NCBI GenBank assembly: GCA_021811315.1
Contig: JAJZPF010000008.1
Coordinates: forward strand, 30,294 to 94,293
DNA from: a bacterium
Lineage (GTDB): Bacteria > Elusimicrobiota > Elusimicrobia > Elusimicrobiales > UBA9959
Reading direction: 5' to 3'
DNA length: 64,000 bases
How positions within the stretch are numbered: position 1 is the stretch's first letter; every line of letters starts with the position of its first letter. The notes below the pieces were generated by a model, which did no database searches, was not told where the DNA came from, and saw nothing but the letters and a program-made list of their open reading frames with translations. The translations under genes and the position numbers were made by a program. Below are positions 39,738-48,511 of the stretch, piece after piece.

Positions 39738-41003
39738 TCACGCCTGCGTGTCCGCGGGCATGCCGCCGTCGCCGCGTTTCGCCGTGAGCGGGAAGGACAT
39801 CGCCAGCCAGGCGGCCGAGAAAACCGCGCCCAGGGCCGGGTAGAAGCCCGGGACTATCGAGCCCATGGCTTTAAGCCCGGACGCGAAGATCGCCGTGAGG
39901 CCTTTGGCGAAGCGGTAGGTGAAGGCGTCGGCGATCTGCTTGGCGCGGTAGCGGGTGTCGTAGGAGAACGGGATATAAAGGGTTTCCTTGGACGCCCGGA
40001 AGATGGAATAATCCATGCCCTTGAACAGAAGGAAGGCCGTGGAGGCCAGGCCAAGAGTGGGGTTCACGAAGATCAGGAGGCAGGTGACGATGTGCACGGC
40101 CGGGATGACCGTGAGTATGCCGCGCCGCGGGATATAGCGCAGCAGGAAGGGCGTGGCCAGGAACTGCATGGAGAAAGAGAAGACGTTCACGTTCATCCAG
40201 AAGCGCCCGAGATAGGCCGTGCGCGCGTCCTTGAGCGGCACGAAGTCCTGAACGAGCTGGGTGAAACGGAAGTCCAGCGTGGTAGCCACGACCTGCGCGC
40301 AGAAAATTATCAAAGCTATGAACAGCACGGTGCGGTTCTCTTTAAGGATGCTCAGGTGGAGATGGCCTTTTTTGCCGCCCGCCTCGTCCGCCGCCGGCTT
40401 CGGTTCGCCGGCGTTATTGTAGCCGATCCAGAAGAAAGCGGCCGCGGGGAGTATTATGAGAGCGGCGAAAAGAACGAACTGCTCCGTGCCGAGGCCGACG
40501 GCGAAATGCCCGAGCAGCCAGCCGCCGATGAGCGAGCCGAGCGCGCCCAGGCCGGCGACGGGGCCGTTGAAGATCTTGCCTTCTTCGTCCTGGAGCACGC
40601 TGTTGACGAAGGACCAGTACTGCTCGGAGATTATGACCACGTAGGATTCTTTGAAGACGAGGAGGAGGAAGGCGAGCCACTTGCCGACGTGCCCGAGCAG
40701 CGCCCAGGCGAACAGGAAAAAGGCGGCGCTGGAGAGCATGGAAACGGCCATTGCTTTTTTGGCGCCGATGGCGGAAAGCAGGCGGCCGTAGCCGTAGATC
40801 ATGGCGGCCATCATAAGGGGGACGCAGGCTATGGCGTAGGGTTTTGCGCCTGCGCCGAACTGGTCGATGAAGATGGATTCTGCCGGCGAGCGGATGAACT
40901 CGTAGCCGCAGAAGAGGAACATCGCGGAGAGCCCGGCCAGGAAAACTGCGCCGGCGACGTGGCGGCCTCTTTCGGTTTTAAGCGCGGCGAGAAGTGTAGA
41001 CAT
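39738..41003 (-). CDS. Npt1/Npt2 (ATP:ADP antiporter-like) family carrier
   Basis: EFIRSPAESIFIDQFGAGAKPYA; multiple TMs; FKESYVVIISEQYWSFVNS; KGMDYSIFRASKETLYIPFS. Confidence 0.75.
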   Translation of the reverse strand: MSTLLAALKTERGRHVAGAVFLAGLSAMFLFCGYEFIRSPAESIFIDQFGAGAKPYAIACVPLMMAAMIYGYGRLLSAIGAKKAMAVSMLSSAAFFLFAWALLGHVGKWLAFLLLVFKESYVVIISEQYWSFVNSVLQDEEGKIFNGPVAGLGALGSLIGGWLLGHFAVGLGTEQFVLFAALIILPAAAFFWIGYNNAGEPKPAADEAGGKKGHLHLSILKENRTVLFIALIIFCAQVVATTLDFRFTQLVQDFVPLKDARTAYLGRFWMNVNVFSFSMQFLATPFLLRYIPRRGILTVIPAVHIVTCLLIFVNPTLGLASTAFLLFKGMDYSIFRASKETLYIPFSYDTRYRAKQIADAFTYRFAKGLTAIFASGLKAMGSIVPGFYPALGAVFSAAWLAMSFPLTAKRGDGGMPADTQA

Positions 41004-41064
41004 GGTAGCTATTATCCCAAATAAGGCGGGGAGCTACAAACGATAGGCTTTCACCGTCCAACGG

Positions 41065-41315
41065 GGCCGCGGGGTGACAGGAACGCAAAACACGTTCGGC
41101 CAGTCACGGATAAACCGCATAGCGGTTTTCCGCGACCCCGCCTCGGCAATTTCGCTTACGTAAGAAATTGCCTGCGGCCTTGCGGACCGGGCGCGAAACA
41201 TAATTATGTTCCGCTCTTCGCCGGTCCTCACCGTGGCCTCACTCGGTATTCGCCTGCCGGGCTATGCAACCGGCAGGCTCAACGACGGTTTTGCTAACCC
41301 TGTCACCCCGCGGCC
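41065..41315. repeat. Inverted-repeat-bounded structured intergenic element (element B)
   Basis: 17-bp perfect terminal IR (41065-41081/41299-41315) plus adjacent gcaaaac/gttttgc; internal hairpins aaaccgc-ata-gcggttt, ggcaatttc..cttacgtaag..gaaattgcc, aacataattatgtt, gcctgccgg/ccggcaggc. Confidence 0.9.
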
Positions 41316-41325
41316 GCGGAGACAA

Positions 41326-41354
41326 AAAAGGCCTCCCTGTTTGGGAGGCCTTTT
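41326..41354. terminator. Bidirectional intrinsic terminator
   Basis: aaaaggcctccc-tgttt-gggaggcctttt. Confidence 0.88.
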
Positions 41355-41373
41355 CATTGATGACCGAGAAGAC

Positions 41374-42579
41374 TTAGTATTTGAACTGGCCTTTCTCGTA
41401 GATGGTGGCTTTTTTGCCGGTCTTCAGGGTGGCCGTCACTTTTTTGTCTTCGGTGTTGATCAGGTCCCAGTGGACGGCGGAGTCGTTGTAGCCCAGGGCG
41501 GTTTTTTTCGCTTTATCGAGCTTGGCGACGTTGCCGGTGTAGGTGTCGGTGTAGGAGTTGCCGATAGCGACGTGGCAGTTGCCGTGCCTGCCGCCGTGGT
41601 TCTCGTCGAACAGGGTGTCGGCCATGAACTTGTCGATGCGGGAGAAGCGGCGGTCGGTGAGGGAGTATTCGCCGAGCTGGGAGGCGCCTTTGTCGGTGGC
41701 CATTATCTTTTTGACGTACTCTTCGCCTTTTTTGGCGGAGATCCTGACGGCGCGGCCGTCCTTGAATTCGAGGCTGATGTCTTGGACGTAGTTGCCGCCG
41801 CGGAAGGCCGGGAGGTTGGCGAAATAGCGGCCGCGGGTCCCGCGCCAGTCGGGGGAGGTGAAGATCTCGAAGCTGGGGATATTGTGGCCGCTTACGCCAA
41901 GGAACCTGCGCTGCTCGCCCAGCTTTACTTCGAAGTCCATGGATCTGGACTCGGTGCGGATGGTGTCTATCCCCAGGCCGCTGATCCATTTCTTTATCTG
42001 CATCGTATCTTTGTAGATCTGGCCCCATTTCCTGGCGGGGTTCGGCTCGTTCAGGTAGCAGGCCTTGGCTATCTGGGCGGCGTATTCTTTAACTGAAAGT
42101 TTCGCCTGCCTGGCGAGTTCCTCGGTGGGGTAGGTGCAGAGGGTCCAGGAGAACTTGCCTTTTTCCTCGCGCTCGTCGCGGATCCGGAACAGCGGCTTGC
42201 GGGCGATGGCCACCTGGGACTGGCGCCTGGTGTCTATGCCCTTGAGGTGCGTCAGCGAGGCCGGGGCGTGGATGAACACGTAGCCGTTGAGGTTATTATA
42301 GAGCTCTTTATCCCAGGACGGCAGGAAGCCGCGCTGCTGGTCGTCCGAGAACTCGTAGAAGCTCCGCTCCATCACGGGGCTGGGCAGGAAATTGAAGGTC
42401 ACGTTGAATTTGCGCTGCACGAGTTTCCGGTAGACTATCTCGCCCAGCTCGCGGGCTTCGAGGTCGCAGCGGACCAGGATATTGTCGTATTTTTTGAAAG
42501 CCGCGCTGCGGGCGGTGGTAAGCCCCCAGATCAGGGCGTCCGCGTATTTTTCAAGCTGGATTTTCGAGAGCACGCTCAT
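41374..42579 (-). CDS. M29-family aminopeptidase
   Basis: Start MSVLSKIQLEKYADALI; HGNCHVAIGNSY, AVHWDLI metal-ligand motifs. Confidence 0.85.
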   Translation of the reverse strand: MSVLSKIQLEKYADALIWGLTTARSAAFKKYDNILVRCDLEARELGEIVYRKLVQRKFNVTFNFLPSPVMERSFYEFSDDQQRGFLPSWDKELYNNLNGYVFIHAPASLTHLKGIDTRRQSQVAIARKPLFRIRDEREEKGKFSWTLCTYPTEELARQAKLSVKEYAAQIAKACYLNEPNPARKWGQIYKDTMQIKKWISGLGIDTIRTESRSMDFEVKLGEQRRFLGVSGHNIPSFEIFTSPDWRGTRGRYFANLPAFRGGNYVQDISLEFKDGRAVRISAKKGEEYVKKIMATDKGASQLGEYSLTDRRFSRIDKFMADTLFDENHGGRHGNCHVAIGNSYTDTYTGNVAKLDKAKKTALGYNDSAVHWDLINTEDKKVTATLKTGKKATIYEKGQFKY

Positions 42580-42690
42580 GTTGGATCCTCCGTGGTTCGC
42601 GATGTGGACGACCTTCAAATTATATGTAATTGCCCGCCGCCGCAAAAGATATTTTTTGTATGATGGGAGGGAGAAGAGCAGGGAGGAACT

Positions 42691-43845
42691 ATGGGCGGCT
42701 ACCCGGACAGGAAAAAAGTTTTAAAAGAGATACTCGCGCAGCTCCATAAAGGGCTTACGCTGGAGGAAGCGAAGAAGCGCTTCGAGGCCGAGATAGGCCA
42801 GGTCACCTCCAAGGAGATCTTCGAGCTGGAGCAGTCCCTGCTGGACGACGGCGTGCCGGCCGAGGAGATAAAGAAGTTCTGCAATGTCCACGCCCTGCTC
42901 TTCAGCAGCTCGCTCGAAAAGACAATGCAGGACCCTTCCGACCCTTCCCACCCGGTGGCCCTGTTCAAGGCGGAGAACGCCGAGATAAAGCGCCGCGTCG
43001 AGGCCGCCAAAGCGCTGCTCCCTTCCCTTAAACAGGGGAAAGGCGCTGACTGGGTTAAGAACCTGGTCATAGAGCTGCGCGGGGTGGAAAAGCACTACGA
43101 GCGCAAAGAGCATATGCTCTTCCCCTTCCTTGAGAAAGCCGGCTTTTCAGGCCCCTCCAAGGTAATGTGGGGCAAGCATAACGAGGTGAGGGAGCTTTTC
43201 AAGAAAGCCCTGGCGGCGGGCCCCGCCGAATTTCCCGAAGCCGCCGCCGCGCTGCTCGAAGAAGTGGACGGGATGATCTTCAAAGAGGAGAATATCCTCT
43301 TCCCGGCTTCGCTTGAAAAACTCAAGCCTGCCGACTGGGCGGAGATCTTCCGGCAGAGCGCCAGGGAAGGCTATATCTTCATCGAGCCGCCGGCCGCCTC
43401 GGCCGAAGCGCTGGACATCAGCCTGAACACCGCCGCACCTTCCGGGGCCGCGATAAACCTGCCAAGCGGGAATTTCTCCATCCCGGAACTGACCTCGCTC
43501 CTCAACGCCCTCCCGGTGGACCTGACCTTCGTTGACGCGGACGATACTGTGCGCTATTTCTCGGAGGGTCGGGAAAGGATCTTCCTGCGGGCCCGGGCCA
43601 TCATAGGCCGCAAGGTGCAGAACTGCCACCCGCCGCAGAGCCTGGGCGCGGTGGAGGCCATAATAAAGTCCTTCAGGGACGGCTCGAAGAACTCCGCCGA
43701 GTTCTGGATAAACATGAAAGGCCGGGTGATACACATCCGGTATTTCGCGCTGCGCGGCGAGGGCGGGAAGTACCAGGGCTCGCTGGAAGTGACGCAGGAC
43801 ATAACCGGCATACAGAAGATCAAAGGCGAAAAGAGGCTGGCTTAA
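42691..43845 (+). CDS. DUF438-hemerythrin HHE-PAS protein
   Basis: DRKKVLKEILAQLHKGLTLEEAKKRF; MLFPFLEKAGF / ENILFPASLE hemerythrin; LPVDLTFVDADDTVRYFSEGRERIF PAS. Confidence 0.9.
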   Translation: MGGYPDRKKVLKEILAQLHKGLTLEEAKKRFEAEIGQVTSKEIFELEQSLLDDGVPAEEIKKFCNVHALLFSSSLEKTMQDPSDPSHPVALFKAENAEIKRRVEAAKALLPSLKQGKGADWVKNLVIELRGVEKHYERKEHMLFPFLEKAGFSGPSKVMWGKHNEVRELFKKALAAGPAEFPEAAAALLEEVDGMIFKEENILFPASLEKLKPADWAEIFRQSAREGYIFIEPPAASAEALDISLNTAAPSGAAINLPSGNFSIPELTSLLNALPVDLTFVDADDTVRYFSEGRERIFLRARAIIGRKVQNCHPPQSLGAVEAIIKSFRDGSKNSAEFWINMKGRVIHIRYFALRGEGGKYQGSLEVTQDITGIQKIKGEKRLA

Positions 43846-43846
43846 T

Positions 43847-44074
43847 ATGACAAAAACCGTTGACCTGGACAAGACGCTTTACGACCTGACCACGCAGTAC
43901 CCCGAACTTATAGATGTATTGTTCGATATCGGCTTCATGGGGGTGAAGAGCCCCGTGATGCGCGAAAGCCACGGCAAGCAGATGACCGTCAGGAGCGGCT
44001 GCGGGCACCTCGGCATCGACCTGGCCGAAGTTGCCGCCGCGCTGCGCGCCAAAGGCTTTACGGTCAAGGAATAG
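43847..44074 (+). CDS. DUF1858 domain protein
   Basis: KTLYDLTTQYPELIDVLFDIGFMGVKSPVMRES. Confidence 0.85.
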   Translation: MTKTVDLDKTLYDLTTQYPELIDVLFDIGFMGVKSPVMRESHGKQMTVRSGCGHLGIDLAEVAAALRAKGFTVKE

Positions 44075-44094
44075 CCCCCGCCGCAGGGCGCCGT

Positions 44095-45564
44095 TCAATT
44101 CCGCTTCAGCAGCCCCGGGTCCATGCTTATCACGTAATAGATCCCGTTGATATCGGCCATGGTATCGCGGATAAATTCCCTCATGGACCGAGCGCTGCGG
44201 CCCTCTTTGCGGAAGTCGTCCACCTCGCGCGCAAGCGCGAGGCGCATCGATTCTTCGGGCGACTTGTAAAGGCTCAGCCCTCCGAACACGTTCCAGTGGC
44301 GGCTCTTGTCCGAGCCGTCTTCTTTATTTCCGGGCAGCAGGAAATTCTCGAGCGCCACCGAAGTGGGCAGCTTCTCGCGCGGGATGGATTTGACCCAGGC
44401 GAAGGGGATTCGCACGGCTTCGTCTATCATCCCCACGGCGGCCAGCTTATTGCCGCCCTTTATGGCCAGGGCCTCGCGGAACAGCAGGACCATCGGCAGG
44501 TTATGGTTTTCGAGCGGCAGGTCTTCGAGCTTGCGGTTCGTCTTCGCCGCAGCCCTCAGGTAGCGCCTGTCGTACTGGGCGAAAAGCAGGAATTTCCGGA
44601 AATCGCGGCGCGTGGCCGAAGATTTATAGTACTGCCACCTGGCGCGCTGCACGTAATTGTTCAAGTCCAGGAAGTTGCGCGCGGGCGGCAGGTTGACGAG
44701 GTCGACCTCGATGGCCAGGTCCTCCTTCGCGTAAACCTGCATCCGGCGCAGGATATCTTCGGCCGGGATCTTCCCGGCGAGATAGCGGGCGTAGTCCGCC
44801 GACTCGAGCAGGTCTTTCAGATGCTCCCTGAAATACAGGACCTTGCCTACGAAGACCGGCTGGCCGGCCATGGTAAGGGTCTCGGCGTCTTCCGTAAGGC
44901 CCATGAGTTCCAGGAGCAGCTCGTATTCCTTCCCGGCGGCCCAGAGGGCGGCGCAGCGGTCGATCTTCCCTTTAGAGTAAGCGGCTTCTTTCGGCGAGAG
45001 GCCGGTTTTTCTTTTCGCGTAAGCCAGGGAGAACCGGATCCCTTCGCTGTAGATCTCATGCCGCAGCCGCCCTTCGTAGCCCGCGGCCGCCCTGGCGCGG
45101 ACCTGGGGCAGGAACTTAAGCGGCGAACCTTCCTCCGCCTTATGCCGGAGGGCCAGGACGGGGCGCTGCACATATTCGCTTTCCGGCACGTACCGGAAAA
45201 ATTCGCGCGGGTAGGGGAAGGGCTTTCCGGCCCGCGTGAACTCTTCGCGCACTTTATAAGGGTCGCCGCCGGTATAAAGGGCTTTAAGGAAAGAAATATC
45301 CTCTTCGTCCAGCAGGCCGTCATGGTTCACGTCGGCTTTATAGGCCGTTTCAGGCGAAGCGGAAAAGGGATCGGCGATAAGCCCGGCCAGGAGTTCTCCG
45401 TCCCGCCCGTCCCACTTATTGTCCGAGTTAAGGTCGCCGAGCATCACCAGCCCCGAGCGCATGTTCACCCTGTTGACCGGCAGGGTAAAATAGACGCCGG
45501 CGGCGAAAGCCGCGCCGGACAGGAGCAGGAGCGCCAGGGTTTTAATTTTGAAAAATCTTTTCAT
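44095..45564 (-). CDS. Secreted/anchored protein with dockerin-like paired calcium motifs
   Basis: DLNSDNKWDGRDGELLAGLI and DVNHDGLLDEEDISFLKALY. Confidence 0.65.
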   Translation of the reverse strand: MKRFFKIKTLALLLLSGAAFAAGVYFTLPVNRVNMRSGLVMLGDLNSDNKWDGRDGELLAGLIADPFSASPETAYKADVNHDGLLDEEDISFLKALYTGGDPYKVREEFTRAGKPFPYPREFFRYVPESEYVQRPVLALRHKAEEGSPLKFLPQVRARAAAGYEGRLRHEIYSEGIRFSLAYAKRKTGLSPKEAAYSKGKIDRCAALWAAGKEYELLLELMGLTEDAETLTMAGQPVFVGKVLYFREHLKDLLESADYARYLAGKIPAEDILRRMQVYAKEDLAIEVDLVNLPPARNFLDLNNYVQRARWQYYKSSATRRDFRKFLLFAQYDRRYLRAAAKTNRKLEDLPLENHNLPMVLLFREALAIKGGNKLAAVGMIDEAVRIPFAWVKSIPREKLPTSVALENFLLPGNKEDGSDKSRHWNVFGGLSLYKSPEESMRLALAREVDDFRKEGRSARSMREFIRDTMADINGIYYVISMDPGLLKRN

Positions 45565-45623
45565 AATATTCAATCGTATCAAATTGCCTTTACCCTTTCT
45601 ATTTATTGCCCCCCGCAGATTGC

Positions 45624-45636
45624 TAGAATATAGCTA
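45624..45636 (+). promoter_or_regulatory. -10-like box TAGAAT 6 nt before ATG (candidate leaderless promoter)
   Basis: TAGAAT-ATAGCT-ATG, no SD. Confidence 0.5.
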
Positions 45637-46058
45637 TGAGACTAAAAGAACTTATCAGGGTGATCATAACTGAAGAGATGTTGGACGTTACCGTTTACAC
45701 CGCGGACTCCAAGCTTTACAATTCGGACGAGAAGATAGGCGAGAAACTCTGGGACCTTTATACCAGTATCGCCCACGACAAGAAAACCAGGCTTAAAGCG
45801 CTCAGCAAGATCTCGAAGGAAGGCGTCGGCTTCCGCCAGCGGAAGATCCCGGGCGCCTGTTCCATCCAGGCGTCCCTGCGGATCCACGAGGACCGCGCAA
45901 AAAAAAGGGTGCTGCTCTACCGCGCCCTGCTGAAGCTGCTGGACAATCTGGAATCCAGGGAGCTCATAAAAGAAACTATTACCAAGGAAAAAGGCTACCT
46001 GGCCGCCCTTACCGCGCTCCGCACCGAGCAGAAGGAATCCTCCGAACTGCCGGAATAG
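45636..46058 (+). CDS. Hypothetical protein
   Basis: Isolated plus-strand ORF with -10 box upstream and terminator downstream. Confidence 0.6.
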   Translation: MRLKELIRVIITEEMLDVTVYTADSKLYNSDEKIGEKLWDLYTSIAHDKKTRLKALSKISKEGVGFRQRKIPGACSIQASLRIHEDRAKKRVLLYRALLKLLDNLESRELIKETITKEKGYLAALTALRTEQKESSELPE

Positions 46059-46071
46059 CAGCCGGCAAATT

Positions 46072-46108
46072 AAAAGGCCGTCCGCTTGAAGCGGACGGCC
46101 TTTTTTTT
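46072..46108 (+). terminator. Intrinsic terminator
   Basis: aaaaggccgtccgcttgaagcggacggcctttttttt. Confidence 0.92.
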
Positions 46109-46131
46109 CGCCCCGGGACGCGGAAAACCGG

Positions 46132-46725
46132 TCAGGGCGCCGGGAGGCGCTCGAACTGCAGGGCCAGGTCTTCCGGGATCAGGGCGATAACTTCGCTCCT
46201 GGTCACGCGCTTGTCAGCCTTCAGCCCCAGCGTAGCCCCTATTATACGGAAGCTTTTTTTCACGTCCCCGCCCGGGGCCAGCCCGTTCACAAGGACGCGG
46301 TAATCGCCTTCAAGATAGGCCGGGACGGAAGGCAGGAGGCTCAGCTTCAGGGCGTTCAGCGCGGAATTTATCAGGGAATTGAGAACGATATTGCCCAGTT
46401 CCAGGAGCATGACTTCCTCGGCCTGGGTGGTGGCCGCCCCCCTGGGGTAGGAATAGCCCATGAAGCATTTGGAGATGCACTCCATCTCGCTCGGGTCGAA
46501 GAGCATGATAGTGGTGAACGGGAGCCCGCCGCCGAGATTGAAATAGACGGCCGAGGCGGCCGGGTTCACGAAATCGTGGAGTTTTACGGCGTCCTCTATG
46601 GTCCCCTGCGAAGCGCTGATGCCAAGCAGCTCCCAGGTTCCCGCGGAAACGCCGGAAAGCCGGGCCAGGCACTTCTTAAGGCTCGCCTCGGTCAATCGCA
46701 GCAATGCTCCCGGGTTTTCTGTCAT
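46132..46725 (-). CDS. CheC/CheX-like phosphatase
   Basis: AEEVMLLELGNIVLNSLINSALNAL resembles the CheC E-x3-N active-site helix. Confidence 0.7.
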   Translation of the reverse strand: MTENPGALLRLTEASLKKCLARLSGVSAGTWELLGISASQGTIEDAVKLHDFVNPAASAVYFNLGGGLPFTTIMLFDPSEMECISKCFMGYSYPRGAATTQAEEVMLLELGNIVLNSLINSALNALKLSLLPSVPAYLEGDYRVLVNGLAPGGDVKKSFRIIGATLGLKADKRVTRSEVIALIPEDLALQFERLPAP

Positions 46726-46731
46726 AGGGCT

Positions 46732-47085
46732 TCAGGAAACCTGCTTGAGGACCTCTTCAAGCTCCGAGTAGGAGAAGGGCTTATGCAGTATGGCTGTCGC
46801 GCCCTTCTCAAAAAGTTTTTTATTTATCTCGTCCTGCTGGACGGCCGTCACCATGACCACTTTAGCCAGAGGGTTTATTCCCCTGAGTATCTCCAGGACC
46901 TCGAGCCCAGTTTTCCCGGGCATTATCAGGTCCAGCAGCACCAGTTCGGGGTTCAGTTGCTTATAGGCCTCGATAGCCAGGTCGCCGTTCTCGGCCTCGC
47001 CCACCACCTGGTGGGACATGTCCTGCAAAATATCTTTTATCATGTCCCTTGTCAGGGCATTATCGTCCACGATCAGCACTTTCAT
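46732..47085 (-). CDS. CheY-like response regulator
   Basis: VLIVDDNALTR, LVLLDLIMPGKTG, HKPF. Confidence 0.93.
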   Translation of the reverse strand: MKVLIVDDNALTRDMIKDILQDMSHQVVGEAENGDLAIEAYKQLNPELVLLDLIMPGKTGLEVLEILRGINPLAKVVMVTAVQQDEINKKLFEKGATAILHKPFSYSELEEVLKQVS

Positions 47086-47204
47086 AAAGGCTCCCTTTCC
47101 CCCCGCCGGCTATAACGGGCTCCGCAAACACGCGGTTAAGAAGATTATATTATATAAACGGGACTCCGGGTTAGGCGGCGCCCCAATATAATACAATAGG
47201 GATA

Positions 47205-48482
47205 ATGAACGGGAAAACACCTCATTCCGGGAGCGGCGGCGCCGATATCATAATCATCGGCGGCGGGCCCGCGGGGATCATGGCGGCGGGCCGCGCCGGC
47301 GAGCTGGGCGCGCGCGCGGCGCTCCTGGAAAAGAACCCGCGCCTGGGAACGAAGCTGCTGATCACCGGCGGCGGCAGGTGCAATGTTACGAACGGCGCCG
47401 GGCTCAAAGGCTTTATCGAAGCTTTCGGAAAGAACGGCAAATTCCTGTACCGGGCGCTGACCGTATTCTCGAACCGGAGCCTGACAGGCTTTCTGAATTC
47501 TCACGGCGTTCCGACCCGGACGGACCCGGACGGGAAGATATTCCCGGCGGACGACAAGGCGCAAAGCGTCCTGGCCGCGCTGAGCGGCTACCTGAGGCAC
47601 AGTAAAGTCAAGGTGGCCTGCGGCACCGGGGCCGCCGGCGTTCTGCTTAAGGACGGCAGGCGGATAGAAGGCGTCAAACTCGCTGACGGCTCCGTCATGA
47701 GCTGTAAAAAAATAATTATCGCCACTGGCGGCATGTCCTATCCCGGAACGGGCTCGACCGGCGACGGCTACGCCTGGGCTGAAAGCTGCGGCCACACCAT
47801 CGTGCCGCTCAGGCCCGGCCTCACGGCCCTCGAATCCGGCGACCCGTTCATAAAGGACCTTCAGGGCCTGACGCTCCGGGACGTGACGATCTCCGTCCTG
47901 GCGAACGGCAAAAAAGCGGCCGTGGAAAAAGGGGATTTGCTGTTCACCCATTTCGGCGTCTCGGGCCCGAAGCTGCTGATCCTGAGCGGGTTCGCCGTGG
48001 ACGCGCTCCGGGAGCCCGGCGGCAAAGCCGAGCTTTCCATAAACCTGAGACCGGAGCTGGCGCCGGAAGAACTGGCCGCGGCTATGCAGGAATATTTTTC
48101 CGCCAACGGCGCCCGGATGCTTTCAAGCTATCTTAAAGAGTCTTTGCCGCACTCCCTCGCCCCGGTATTCGGGAAGCTCTGCGGGATCGACGGCGCCAGG
48201 CAGTGCGCCACCATCACCGGGCCCGAGAGGAGGAAACTCGCCGAACTGTTCGGCGGCTTCAGGATACGCCTGACCAGGCCGCGCCCGCTCCAGGAAGCCA
48301 CCGTAACGCGCGGCGGCGTGAATTTAACCGAGATAAACCCGCAGACGATGGAATCGAGGCTCGTCCCCGGGCTGTATTTTTGCGGCGAAGTGCTGGACCT
48401 CGACGGGATCACCGGCGGCTACAACCTGCAGGAGGCTTTCTCCACCGGCTACCTGGCCGGCCAGTCGGCGGCCGCCAGGTAA
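47205..48482 (+). CDS. HI0933/YhiN-family NAD(P)/FAD-dependent oxidoreductase
   Basis: IIIIGGGPAGIMAAGRA; GGGRCNVTNGA; ITGGYNLQEAFSTGYLAG. Confidence 0.93.
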   Translation: MNGKTPHSGSGGADIIIIGGGPAGIMAAGRAGELGARAALLEKNPRLGTKLLITGGGRCNVTNGAGLKGFIEAFGKNGKFLYRALTVFSNRSLTGFLNSHGVPTRTDPDGKIFPADDKAQSVLAALSGYLRHSKVKVACGTGAAGVLLKDGRRIEGVKLADGSVMSCKKIIIATGGMSYPGTGSTGDGYAWAESCGHTIVPLRPGLTALESGDPFIKDLQGLTLRDVTISVLANGKKAAVEKGDLLFTHFGVSGPKLLILSGFAVDALREPGGKAELSINLRPELAPEELAAAMQEYFSANGARMLSSYLKESLPHSLAPVFGKLCGIDGARQCATITGPERRKLAELFGGFRIRLTRPRPLQEATVTRGGVNLTEINPQTMESRLVPGLYFCGEVLDLDGITGGYNLQEAFSTGYLAGQSAAAR

Positions 48483-48511
48483 GGGCGGCCGGCGCGCGCT
48501 GATCTTATTTT

